Shown here: positions 44,952 through 55,082 of the stretch, in pieces
Layout of the letters: each line of letters opens with the position of its first letter
Numbering within the stretch: position 1 is the stretch's first letter
Origin: Sphaerosporella brunnea
Taxonomy: Eukaryota; Ascomycota; Pezizomycetes; Pezizales; Pyronemataceae
Reading direction: 5' to 3'
NCBI GenBank assembly: GCA_008704415.1
Contig: VXIS01000033.1
Span: 62,001 to 126,000, forward strand
Length of the DNA stretch: 64,000 nt
Position numbers and translations under genes: made by a program
The notes under the pieces: generated by a model
Seen by the model: the letters and a program-made list of their open reading frames with translations, nothing else
Databases searched by the model: none
What the model was told of the DNA's origin: nothing

Positions 44952-46507
44952 TTAGTTCTCCATCGTCAGATCCACTAAAAGTAAGATCCCTCCACCAAGA
45001 AGCCAATGGTGAACTACAAGATCATGATCAGAAAAAAAAGCATGTTTCTCTGCAGGGAGGGGGGGGGGGGGGGGAACAAAACTTGCCTTTGCATGCTGCA
45101 GTATATGAGGAAAGCTCAGAGTGCTGTATGTATCTTTTGCCGAGTGTATATACGGCGATGAATCGGCAATGACCTCATCGGCAACATATGCCGCTGGGTA
45201 TCCCGCCGAGTATGCAGAAGCACTAAGGCGTTGTAAGCCCACAAAACAAAACAAAAAACAAAAACCACAACAATCGATGTACTTACTGATCAGAGCACCC
45301 GTAACCGCACACATCGGTGGCAATCGGCAACTGGGTATACACAGGCACCAGCGTCTTCAGGAAATTGGTGAGAGGCGTACTGACGTAGTCGGTAAAGATT
45401 GCGATGACGTTGTTGGGGCTGTAGCCCGTCATGTCTTGGTTCACGAGCGCCTTCACTTTGATGCCTTTCTTGACGTCTGTGCAATGCTTAGGCTTCCTTC
45501 TCTGTCTAACATCCTGGGGTAAAAGCGGGGACGAACAGTTATCCATGACATCCCGAGAACCCAAGAGACCGCCTTCTTCTCCACTGTAGAAATGGAATTC
45601 GAGAGTGTTGCCAGGCTTGTATTTGGTGAGTGCCACTACGCGCAGTGCTTCAAGGATAACAACAACTCCCTAGGCAGGTCAGAGTGGTGGATATCACCAA
45701 GACCTGGCGACGCATGGCGCTTACGCTGGCGTTGTCATCGGCACCGGGAGCACGGCCACCTGCCACAGAGCTAGTTGAATCAAAGTGTGCAGAGACAATA
45801 ACTGTACATCGTCAATTTCATATACAATCACACGGCCACCCGGAAACACCCACCCGAAGCGCCCGAGGTTCCAGGAATTTTGGCGATGACCGAAGGCTGA
45901 TTGTAGCTGTGGGTAAATTTCGAGACAGTGATGGCTGGGTTTGCGGAGGCAACGCTGACAACCTTGTTGTACACCCAGTCTGCGGCCAGGGTTCCAGTGG
46001 ACGAAGTGTAGTACCGGGTGTAGAAGCTAACAACAATCAAAGCCAGCTATTCAGCAATTTCTGGTTTGCACTCTGATGAAAGTTCACATACTTAGTCAAT
46101 GCGCCCGCCCAGATCTGCATGTTAGACTGGGACAGTAGCGAAATCAATGGTGCTGCCACACTCTGGTGGGTGGGACCAGACGGAAAGCTGGCGCGGTATT
46201 CTCGCATTGCGACGTCTTCCGACGCCGCCAATGATTCCAGTTCCTACGCAGCATAGTCTTGAGTAAATTTGTGAGCGTAAAAAGAGAAAGCCCTTCTTAC
46301 CCAAGTCTCAGTGATGTCAACAAAGTTGATCTTCTTCGAAATAAACTTGGCAAACTTCTCTGCTTCTGTTACCCACACTCCAGGATCATCTTCAGAAGTC
46401 TTGACAAGGCGCATATCCTCTTTGCGAGGGATTGGACGAGACGCCGATGGGCTGGAAACCACCAAGCTGGCCAGAGCTAACAGAGAGAAGATATTGCTGA
46501 CAAGCAT
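44952..46507 (-). CDS. lap1: Leucine aminopeptidase 1 (M28A, secreted)
   Basis: Eight exons on the minus strand: 46301..46507, 46092..46243, 45854..46026, 45725..45801, 45537..45669, 45287..45476, 45083..45222 and 44952..45013, giving 377 residues (1134 nt). Residues 1-18 are a signal peptide, then a propeptide. All M28 zinc ligands are present: His in VSAHFDST, Asp in PGADDNAS, Glu in SGEEGGLLG, Asp in VNQDMTGY, and His in YIHSAKDT. CGYGCSDHAS carries the usual disulphide. Donors include GTTCGT, and the last intron has a long C-run as its pyrimidine tract. The final exon (IHHWLLGGGILLLVD) is less certain, because the family normally ends soon after LQHAK. The enzyme trims N-terminal residues from extracellular peptides. 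A TATA motif lies about 75 bp upstream. Confidence 0.92.
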
Positions 46508-46582
46508 GCTGTAGGCGGTCTATGCAACTCAGAGTTGTTTCGAGACAGGCTGCGGAGCGAAAAACACTGCTTCGGGGCCAGC

Positions 46583-46588
46583 TTTATA
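46583..46588 (-). promoter_or_regulatory. TATA box of the aminopeptidase gene
   Basis: TATAAA in gene orientation, about 75 bp upstream of the ATG at 46507. Confidence 0.45.
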
Positions 46589-48052
46589 CAACCCACTATC
46601 AGCCAAGAATATTAATGGAGCCTTTCTCTTGGCGATACGTACCCACAGCCATATCCAGCTCGTCAGGGACTGTTAAGACCTGCTTCGTCCCGTCCAGCGG
46701 TGCTGGGTTGATCAAGCGGGCCCCTGCTGATGTGTATCTTCGCGATCATCCGGCTTCCCCAAGCGGCGAATTCAGCCAGCGGGTAGAGTATCTAGACGTC
46801 GGAAATCGGCGAGCGGGTGCGCCAGAAGCTGGGGGAAACGGCTGCATACCGGTTTGTATCACTGTTCCTATCGACACTGGCCGTGGTACAGTTCCACAAG
46901 TCAGCCAAGAACATAACGGTCCATCTAGACGCGGGGGGATCTGCCGCTTTTGTAGAAGGATAATCCCACACTGCGGGTGCGCCCGAAGAATTATGCACGG
47001 GTGGCGGCTTCTATTTAAACACCCCGGAGCCACTGACAAGTGATCGATCGTGCCCCCAGTTGCATGGGATCAGACCATAGAACTCCGGGTTGGGGGATCT
47101 TCCGCTGGATCCATGGATCGACTGAAGAGCAACTTGACAGAGGATTGCATTGTGTTGCGTTACTTATGAGATCCCGTTGCTGATGTTGTGGCGGTTACTG
47201 GGCGGAGAAATGATGCATGTTTGTGGCACAGTCACTCATCCACTATGGCTGAGGCACCAGTCCCAAAATCAAAGACTGCAGGTCTAAGACATGGATCGAA
47301 TGATTCCACCCCGCAAAACTTAAGGTGCCAGGGTAGAGGCGCTTGGCGTTAAGTCCGATACCGAGGCGCCACTGCTGATCATGGCCATCGCGAGAGTTGA
47401 CGATGCCGACGATGGCAGACTCCGCGGCACCCACTGACAACCGGAATCGCACCACCACCAACTACGGGAATTGCACCGCCTACAGCGATCGCAGATAAGG
47501 TTGCTGGGCCGTCGAACGCGGTGTGCCGCCATCCAAACAGGCGTCTGCTGCGTCTACGGCGCCTCTACCTGTTATACACCCCCGCTTCGGCATCTCGGCG
47601 CCGCGGGAGCCTGTCTCGTAGCGGTGGCGGCACCCTGGTATCGTGTCCCGTAGTGCCCTCGACACCCGACCGCCCCGTCCCGTCGTCCGCGCGGCGCCCT
47701 GCCGCCCTGGTCCTAAACACCCTGGCGCCGCGCGAGGTGCCCTTACACGATAACCAAAAGACTAGGTTTCGGAGGCGCCGGGGATTGCCTAGGCGGGACG
47801 GGGATTGGCAGCTTTTCTTTTGCGGCGCCAAATATGTACCAGTCTAACAAGAGAGACCATTATTATTTAGACATTTTGTACATGCCCTCCATACAAAAAA
47901 AACCCCAAGCTCCGATCCCTGTCTCTGTCCCTCATGATCAAAAAAAACCAAACACCCATCAATCATGCAACCATTAAGACTCAATAACCGTCACAACCAT
48001 TACCCCCGGCCATTACAGTCCCAACACGCACACAACCACTACTGTTCAGTAT
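46589..48052. other. Region without a resolved gene
   Basis: Minus-strand frames 46792-46998 (WDYPSTKAADPPASRW) and 47243-47461 (AIVGIVNSRDGHDQQW, then GIGLNAKRLYPGTLSFAGW) look coding but have no credible start or splice chain. They may be debris of a degraded gene. 47480-47830 is GC-rich without a supported frame. Confidence 0.3.
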
Positions 48053-48484
48053 TTACATCTTGCAAAAGCTCGCGGCAGCCACTGCGTAATCCGCGGTAAC
48101 GGTTCCCAACATCTGAGCCTGACCTCCGGTCAAAGCGTTCATCGCCGCCTTGCTGAGCACAAACCCAACGCCTCCACTGGCCCTGTCAACAGCAGTGACA
48201 TAGATGGTCTTTCCCTTGTAGTACAGCTTGTAGCAAGCGCCGCACTGGGCCGAGTTCCATCCCTCCACCGTAGCAGACGCACCCACGTTCGGGAAGTTGG
48301 GGAGGGACCCGAGAGTCGGGTAGCCCTTGGTGTACAAGCCGTTGGTACCGTCCGAGCAGGCGAGCGTCAGCGTGGACTGCGAGGCGGTGTCGTAGGTGGT
48401 GTCGTAGACGACTTTGACGGGGGTGCCGGCGACGGCAGAGGAGGCGAGGGAGAGGAGGGCGACGAGGGCGGTGGTGAACTGCAT
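48053..48484 (-). CDS. Cerato-platanin family secreted protein
   Basis: Single exon of 143 residues from ATG 48484. Residues 1-19 are a signal peptide (ending SSAVAG). The mature chain of about 124 residues has the family layout: VKVVYDTTYDTAS, LACSDGTNGL, LPNFPNVGASATVEGWNS, QCGACYKLYYKGKTIYVTAVDR, and the C-terminal AAASFCKM. The four conserved cysteines form two disulphides. Cerato-platanins are small non-catalytic double-psi beta-barrel proteins of the cell wall and medium that bind chitin oligomers, loosen surfaces and trigger plant defence. A TATA box lies about 116 bp upstream. No neighbouring gene shares this role. Confidence 0.96.
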   Translation of the reverse strand: MQFTTALVALLSLASSAVAGTPVKVVYDTTYDTASQSTLTLACSDGTNGLYTKGYPTLGSLPNFPNVGASATVEGWNSAQCGACYKLYYKGKTIYVTAVDRASGGVGFVLSKAAMNALTGGQAQMLGTVTADYAVAAASFCKM

Positions 48485-48599
48485 TTTGGGTAGAGGAGAG
48501 CGAATGGTGGTCTTCAGCGAATTTGTGTATGTGAGTGTGTGAGTGTGCGAGTAAGCTCTAAATGCTGTGATCCCCCAGAGGCCTGCCGTCAGGCCAGTC

Positions 48600-48605
48600 T
48601 TTATA
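48600..48605 (-). promoter_or_regulatory. TATA box of the cerato-platanin gene
   Basis: TATAAA in gene orientation, 116 bp upstream of the ATG. Confidence 0.45.
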
Positions 48606-49366
48606 CCAGTCCACTATTCTCCCAAAACGCTAGGCTTGGGAATAGCTTTGGGAATACCTGCCCATTGCTTCGTGACCTCTCGGTATCGGAACCATACCAT
48701 CCGTATCCTGATCCGCAGCTTCCGTTACGCAGTGACGTTCTGGCTGTTGACTCTCCCTCGTGATGCCAAATCGCGGGGTAGCACAGGGTGCAGTTAACAG
48801 CCCACCTCAACGGCCGGAACGGACCGGATGATGAGGATGATGATGGTGATGATGGTGGTGATGTCACAAAACACCGGCCATGCAGGAGCGAATGTGGCTT
48901 TGGTGAGGCCGAAATGTGGCTTTTGGCTGTCCAAAAGAAGTACCTCGATGCTGGTGGCCCTCGTTAATAGTCTGCTTCTACAGCAGAAATCCTGGATCCG
49001 GAAGGACGCGGGATTCTCACGGCCTGGATATGTGACTGGATCCGTATTGCTCGAAATACATATTCACACCTATGCAGCACGCTATATATTCATTTCTAAG
49101 CTGGCTGAAATGCTGGCCGGATTGAGCCCAATAATTGAGGTGGTTGTCACTTTTAGTCGGCACTGACAGCGGGTGAGCTATTTTTAGAACGGAGCGGATG
49201 GCGGCGGGAGCATGGTGGTGGAGATATCTACATTCCCTATTGCTGGGGCTGACGAGAAGTCCTGCAGCCGCCTTAACTGCGCAACGCCACAACTCCGGAA
49301 CGCCACAACTCCGCACACTCGACGCGTCAACTCCAAGCGCGTCACCAAAGCTAAGCTCACTCAAAG
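48606..49366. other. Divergent promoter region
   Basis: Lies between the cerato-platanin gene (minus) and the ING/PHD gene (plus). Contains a GATGATGATGGTGATGATGGT microsatellite-like run at 48829-48858, no gene. Confidence 0.45.
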
Positions 49367-50386
49367 ATGTCCGCGCCGACCGAAGACGCAGCCACCGTGC
49401 TGGAGATATTTGTGAACGATGGTCCGTTTATGTCCCTCTCAGCGCGTCAACTATCTAGAGTTTACAGCACTGGCAGCTAAAACACGTCTCCCACAGTCGC
49501 CAACCTCCCCGCCGAAATCCACCATCTCTACGACGAGATGATCGCCAAGGACCGGATCCTGAGCGAGCACCGCAGCATATATCTGACTCGCGACGCCTCG
49601 TTGCAGAAGCACATACGGCTGCACGGCTCGCACGCCGAGAACCCGAAAGAGTCGGCCTACACCGAGCAGATCCGCAAAAACCAGCGGCGCGTCCTCGAGC
49701 TGCAGGACGAAAAGCTGCAGCTGGCGCAAAAGGCGCTCGATCTGATCGATAAGCACTCGCGAAGGCTGGACGCGCAGATTGCAAATCTTGTGCGCGAGGG
49801 TCTGATGCCCGCCGACGCGCTGACCCCCGCCCCGCCCCCAAGTAATTTGCCCGCCGCGAGCCAGCAGGTCTCGGCCAGGGCCACCGGGGGGATAAGCTCT
49901 AGCCCTGGAATTGCCGGGTTGGCGAGGAGCTTTGGTGGTGGTGCCGATAGATCCGGAACCCCAGGCACCCCCGCCGCTCAGGTCGGCCAGAATAAGAGGT
50001 TGAAACTTACCGCTGGTGGAGCTGCCGTCTCGGCGCTGGGAAGACCTGCCACCCCCGGATTGAAGGCGGAGACTAGTCGCGCTGGCACGCCGAGTGGGCA
50101 TTCAGGCACGCGGAAGACGGGGAGGAACAAGCCGCCAAAGCGGGTCATCGACGAGGATGGAGATGAAGAGGAGGAAGAGGAAGAGGAAGAGAACGGAGAG
50201 GCGGACGATAAGCGGCTGTATTGCATCTGCCAACAGGTCAGTTATGGCAGTATGGTTGGGTGCGATGATAAGGATTGTCCGTATGAATGGTTCCATTGGG
50301 GTTGCGTTAACCTCACCGAGGAGCCGAAAGGGAAGTGGTATTGTCCGGCTTGCACGGAAAGGAGGGAGAAAGCGAGGATGAGATAA
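49367..50386 (+). CDS. YNG2: ING-family PHD-finger protein, Yng2/Png1 type
   Basis: Two exons, 49367..49421 and 49497..50386 (GTCCGT...CAG, 75 bp), giving 314 residues (945 nt). The N-terminal ING domain begins [20 protein letters not shown], continues with the coiled-coil [11 protein letters not shown] and the segment [13 protein letters not shown]. The last matches Yng2 (IRQQGS...P) better than Pho23, pointing to NuA4 histone acetyltransferase. A Pro/Ser/Gly-rich linker and an acidic run (eight or more Glu) follow. The PHD finger at about 260-308 has all Cys4-His-Cys3 ligands ([29 protein letters not shown]) and should bind H3K4me3. Role: chromatin reader in the nucleus. Confidence 0.92.
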
Positions 50387-51080
50387 TTGCTTTGTTTATT
50401 GTTATTTTTTTTTATGAAATTGCTTTTGTCACTTTGCTTTGCTTGGGTTTCCGGATGGAATACCCTTTTTTTTTTTTTTTTTTTTTTTTTTTGTTATTTT
50501 ACTACCCAGATAGTGAGTGGCACAGGACTCAACTCTTCCCGAGCGGCCCTTGCTTGTCTGTCTTAAGCTTGGCTAGTCAGGTTACCATTGTACTACAATC
50601 CCCGAATCCGGCGAAAGCCCGGTGTTGGGTGAGATGGATGAATGTTTGAGATCCTTATACCTCAAGGTCGGGCTCTAATTTTGGCGTTCATCGTGGCGTC
50701 GGCGGGACAATCTGGCCGCGGTTTCCGCTAGGCCACCTGTTTATTCCGTGTGGTCCCGGCAGCTGATGGCTCTGGGGGAAGTATTTATTTATTATCACGG
50801 CATGCAGCATGGCCTAGTGGGGCTTGAGGCCAACACATTGTGGGGGCAAAATTCACTGCAAAATGCACTCCCGATCCAGTGCTCTTGTTTTCGCGCGGCA
50901 TAGCATGTAGCTTGGCCGGAACCAGCGGTTGCAGCTTTACAGATGCTGAAGCGTGATGAACCATAGTAGATGCTTTTGATGCTGACATTGACACAAACTA
51001 GCATAACGCCAAAGAGTCAAAAAAAGAGGACTGAAAGGAAAAGCAAGATCGCCTGTGCACACATCCACCGCTTCTGAGGA
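50387..51080. other. Convergent 3' intergenic region
   Basis: Between the ING gene (plus) and the trypsin-like gene (minus). Has T-runs (50467-50492) and no supported gene. Confidence 0.45.
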
Positions 51081-52924
51081 CTAAACTGGACGCCACTTCA
51101 TACCTGTCCCCGCTTTCAACTGATCGAATAGCTTCGTTGCAGGAATGACAAGGCCACATCGGCTACCGAACGCAGGTGTTGGGACGTGCTCCCACCAGTC
51201 ACGCCAAACGTTGATCAGCATTCCCACCATCTCGATGCCATCACCGCCTTCTGCAATCCCAAAAATGGCACTGCCCGAGTCACCCTCGTCGGCCCCAAAA
51301 GGCTTCATCCCGTCCTGCCAAATGGTGATATACCAGCATTTGTCTATCATGCCATTCGTCAGCTTTTCGTAGCAGGCCGTCTTGTTGCTATCCATCACGC
51401 CACATACGAGGCCATGTCGGCATCCATCTGAAAAGACTCGTTCCCCAGGTGAAGGATCTCTGAACCCTTCGATTTGGACGCTCTTGACCTGGAAACCCCA
51501 TTCTCTCAGTTGCTCCAGTAGTGGCTTTGACCATCCTCGGCGTTGGTGATCGGAGAAGGGGCGCATCTGGCAGGTGCTGGCGACAGAAATCAGGCTCCAA
51601 TCCTCCCTCCAGCCGGACGGGGCAATTCCTAAAGCGCTCGAGAGCCGCATTCCAGCGAGCCGAGGGCAGTCCCAGAGCTGCAAGTTGCGTTTGATGGTCT
51701 CTAGATTGTCCTGGCTGGGATCCCCGTCGTATTCATCGAGTGATCGAAGAAGGTATGTGAGGATGTCGAGGCCACCTGGGTATCGAATTTCCTGTTCTGC
51801 CAGCATCGGAGGTTTTGCGGAAGTAACATGCATGCACGTCAATCCATATTTACCGGTTGAGCCTAAGTACAGGCATCAATAATTTTGCATCTGTCTGGGA
51901 TGGCAAACTCAGGAGGACTTGCCGTCTTCTGGCACCACTTCCACGCCGAAGCTGCCTTTTCCTTCTGTCCAAGCACTACTAATAGAACGCCCACTATATA
52001 TTCCCGGACTGCAAGGATTCCCTCGAACTCCAGGATGGTTGTGGGCTATATTTTCCACTCGCGTTCGCTCCATATCCCGTTGATGACCATTTATCAAGCT
52101 GCGGGCGCGTCCAACGATCAAGTCCGCCTCGTTCGATGGATCTGAGACTGCGCCTAGTGACAAGATCCCGGGATTCTCTATCACACAAAGTGCCGGCGCC
52201 TTTTTATCTCTCCATCCCAACTCCTCCTTCGTGATATTCCTCACGGCAACCACCGGAATCGACACCGCCATGGAGTATCCGAACCGCGCGTATCCCAGCA
52301 AGACTTTCGCTCCGGGCTTCACATTATTTTGGATCAAGGAGCTCAAAATCCCAAAAGCGATACGTTCGGCATCATTCCGAGCTTCGACATGAGGGAATAG
52401 CTGCGGCAGAACCTCGGGGCGGACTTCCACGCCGTCGGCCATCCACAGAGGCGGGTGATTGCCGGGGGAAACCTGATACGCTGTTCTAGACGTTTTTAGG
52501 CGTCAGAAAAAAAATCTTCGGTGCAAGCTGAAAATATGTATATAACGGACCGAATCCCCACCGGCAGCTTTGAGTTCAACTTGGCCAGTGCCTTCCAGAG
52601 ATGGACCCCGGCAGCTCGCCGCATGCCATATTGTCTCCCGCCGTAGGTGAGAACGGCCTTCACGGCGGCAGTCCAGAGCAGCGATAGTTCCTCGAGCACT
52701 TGGGGTAAGGCATTTTCCTGCTGCCAGCCAGCCCACTCCTCGATTTCCTCGAGTGTGCGTATGACGTCGCTGGGCTCGGGCGCCGGGAAGGAGTAGAGTT
52801 GGCAAGTAAACATGGAGAGTCGCTGTAGCACATCTCCAAAGGTGCAAAGAGCGTCTTGTGTCATCTTTCGGTTCCTGAAGAACAGCTTGCGGTGGTTGGA
52901 ACTTGGAACAGATCGGAACTTCAT
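51081..52924 (-). CDS. Trypsin-fold serine-protease-like protein with N-terminal extension; GC-AG intron
   Basis: Three exons on the minus strand: 52551..52924, 51923..52485 and 51081..51862, giving 572 residues (1719 nt). Intron 1 is GTCCGT...TAG (65 bp). Intron 2 begins GCAAGT and ends TAG (60 bp), a GC-AG intron; no GT donor keeps the frame. The junction gives VEVVPEDG|STGKYGLTCMHV, a chymotrypsin-like first strand and catalytic His region. The C-terminal DEGDSGSAIFG (Ser508) is the nucleophile motif. The first 300 residues hold no known domain (TLEEIEEWAGWQQE; then VKPGAKVLLGYARFGYSM). No signal peptide is seen, so it is probably intracellular. Similar proteins are common in filamentous fungi with unknown substrates. 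The catalytic Asp could not be fixed by eye. The N-terminal start may lie further upstream. Confidence 0.7.
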
Positions 52925-53253
52925 GATGACGTCCACGGATATGCTGTGGCTTGGGTGGCTGTGCGCCACCAGTGACCAGACATGATTGCCCAACTACAAC
53001 CCACAATACACATCCCCAAGTCGCAAACCCATCCAACTTAACTGTCAAGTCCCCTAACCTTCATTCATCCAGGCTTGAACTTACCAAATTTCGTGCGCAT
53101 CTCCCTTTCTTCCTTCTTCCTTCTTTGAGCACATTTCGCTTCCTCGAGCTCATCCCCCTTCTAGAACTTGAACATAACAACTATACAACTCTTTGTGATT
53201 TCACTTTCCATCCCCCCCACTTCTTTTCCCACCACTGGCAACTTGCGGTAACC

Positions 53254-53738
53254 ATGTCCACGGACTGTAGCATCTGCTACACCCCAATCCCCTTTGAAAC
53301 CAAGGTACTACTATCATGCAACCACGGTTGACTGCATTGAACGATGATCCAAGGAGAGCTATCCTTATAGAGAGTGCCCTTCTATGCCGTTCCTTCACAA
53401 CCCAGACAAACACCACGGATACAATGGTTTCCTTTTTGGAACAAAACCCACGTGTGGCAGAAGACGAGATCATGTTTCGTAGTTAGGATAAGGAACGAGT
53501 TTCCATTCAACTTTCCGCGAAGACGGTTTTCGCCGTTGGAGACCCGATGCCGCCGGGCACGTACTGGGCCATTGATGTCTTTGTTTTTGAAGCCGGCCGA
53601 GAGTGCTTTATTCTTGATGTGCGCAAGAGACTGGATGTGATGGAGGAGATGGAGGAGGTGGAAAAGGTGGAGAAGGTGGAGGTGGTGGAGGAGGAACTGG
53701 ACACCAGCGGTGAAGAGGAGGAAGGGAACCAAAACTGA
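53254..53738 (+). pseudogene. Truncated RING-finger paralogue
   Basis: ATG 53254 opens MSTDCSICYTPIPFETKVLLSCNHG and stops after 25 codons. Past the stop, shifted frames continue DCIER..., SYPYRECPSMPF, matching ACIETW and RYPTRECPLC of the intact RING gene 870 bp downstream. The final CPxC has decayed to CPSM. A Glu-rich frame at 53547-53738 (EEMEEVEKVEKVEVVEEE) parallels that gene's acidic tail. Most likely a tandem duplicate that lost function. Confidence 0.6.
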
Positions 53739-54120
53739 CCTCGCCAGTTACCAATACACTTGGCGATAATCTCTAAATGTCTTTACGGTGGTGTGTGCTG
53801 CCACCGCCCAAAGAGAGTACCGGCGGATTTCCCCAAATACAATACTAAAAGATTTTCATTTCTGTTTTGTACACATAGATATATCTTCTCCAATATCCCG
53901 AGCAAGTCTGTGCATTGAATTTTTCTTTAAAAAAAAAACTACTCCTCATTTTCAAGCTCACTCTCCGGACGCCCGCCCTCAGGGGCTTCATTCTGAACGC
54001 ATCCACCATCATCCCGAACGGCCTCAAAATGACCACGGCAACAGGGCATAAATTAACCACCCGCTTCCCGCCTCCGCTCAGAGGGCTCCATCTTCTCCGC
54101 CCGAGAACAGAAAACCCAGT

Positions 54121-54819
54121 ATGCACACCCCCTCCTCCTCCTCCTCCTCCTCCTCCTCCTCCTCCGAAGAAGCAGAAGAAAACTGCGCAATCTGCATCCT
54201 ACCTCTAACCCCCAGCACCCGCACGACTCTCTCCTGCAACCACTCGACCTTCCACACGGCCTGCATCGAGACGTGGTTTTCCTTCCGATACCCCACCCGG
54301 GAATGCCCCCTATGTCGTGCGACCATAACGCACCATACAACTCGGGACTTCATCACCTCGTACCCCGCCACCCCTCGTCAGGCAGAGCGCTATGTTGACA
54401 TCTGGCGCGAAGAGGAAGAGCGCTTGTATTACGAGTCCGAGGCGCGTATGTTGGAAGACACCGGCGCGGCGAGACAGCTGTGGTGGGAGGAGGAGGAGGC
54501 GTTTTTTGAGCGCGAGGCGAGGAGGATCCTGGCCGAAGAGAATATGGAGGAAGATGCGGATAGCTGGGATGAGGAATATGAGCCTGATACTGATTCGGAG
54601 GAGGTGACGGATGATTCTACTGACGACGACGAGGAAGAGGAGGAGGATGAGGATGAGGAAGAGGAGAAAGAGGATGAGGATGAGGATGAGGAGAAGGGGG
54701 AGGCCATGCTCACTGATTCTGAGGATGATTCCCACAATTTCGATAGGGATGAGGAGATGTATGACTTCACGTACACCACTGATTCCGACAGTGATTACAG
54801 TGGGACATATAAGCCTTGA
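54121..54819 (+). CDS. RING-H2 finger protein with acidic tail (putative E3 ubiquitin ligase)
   Basis: Single exon of 232 residues. A CTC/TCC microsatellite encodes eleven Ser near the start. The RING at 22-65 reads CAIC...LSCNH..FHTACIETW...CPLC, a complete C3H2C3 set, with the usual Trp before the last pair. A long helical, Glu/Arg-rich region follows (AERYVDIWREEEERLYYE). The last 80 residues are almost all Asp, Glu, Ser and Thr. RING-H2 domains recruit E2 enzymes for ubiquitin transfer; substrate unknown. No transmembrane segment, so cytosolic or nuclear. Confidence 0.85.
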   Translation: MHTPSSSSSSSSSSSEEAEENCAICILPLTPSTRTTLSCNHSTFHTACIETWFSFRYPTRECPLCRATITHHTTRDFITSYPATPRQAERYVDIWREEEERLYYESEARMLEDTGAARQLWWEEEEAFFEREARRILAEENMEEDADSWDEEYEPDTDSEEVTDDSTDDDEEEEEDEDEEEEKEDEDEDEEKGEAMLTDSEDDSHNFDRDEEMYDFTYTTDSDSDYSGTYKP

Positions 54820-55082
54820 ATATTTGCTGTCTTTATGTGCACCTGTTTCTTTCGTGATTTACGCGAATACCAAGCGTTTTCATCTCGAGCAAATCTATCC
54901 ACAAAGCGACTGCACTTTCGTTTCACATTACAAAAATTTCATTTGTTTCATCCCAGAAGAAGCATACCACTTTAGGACCCCAAAATGCAAAAGGAAAACC
55001 ATAGCATAAAACATTTTCATCCAAATCCGCCCTCCAGAAGATCCAACCATCGCTTCATGAATCCCCTATAAGCCTAAACAAC

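Noticed and set aside
46522..47043. 173-residue plus-strand ORF
   Set aside because: No recognisable motif. The opposite strand looks equally coding, and neither could be joined to a credible gene.
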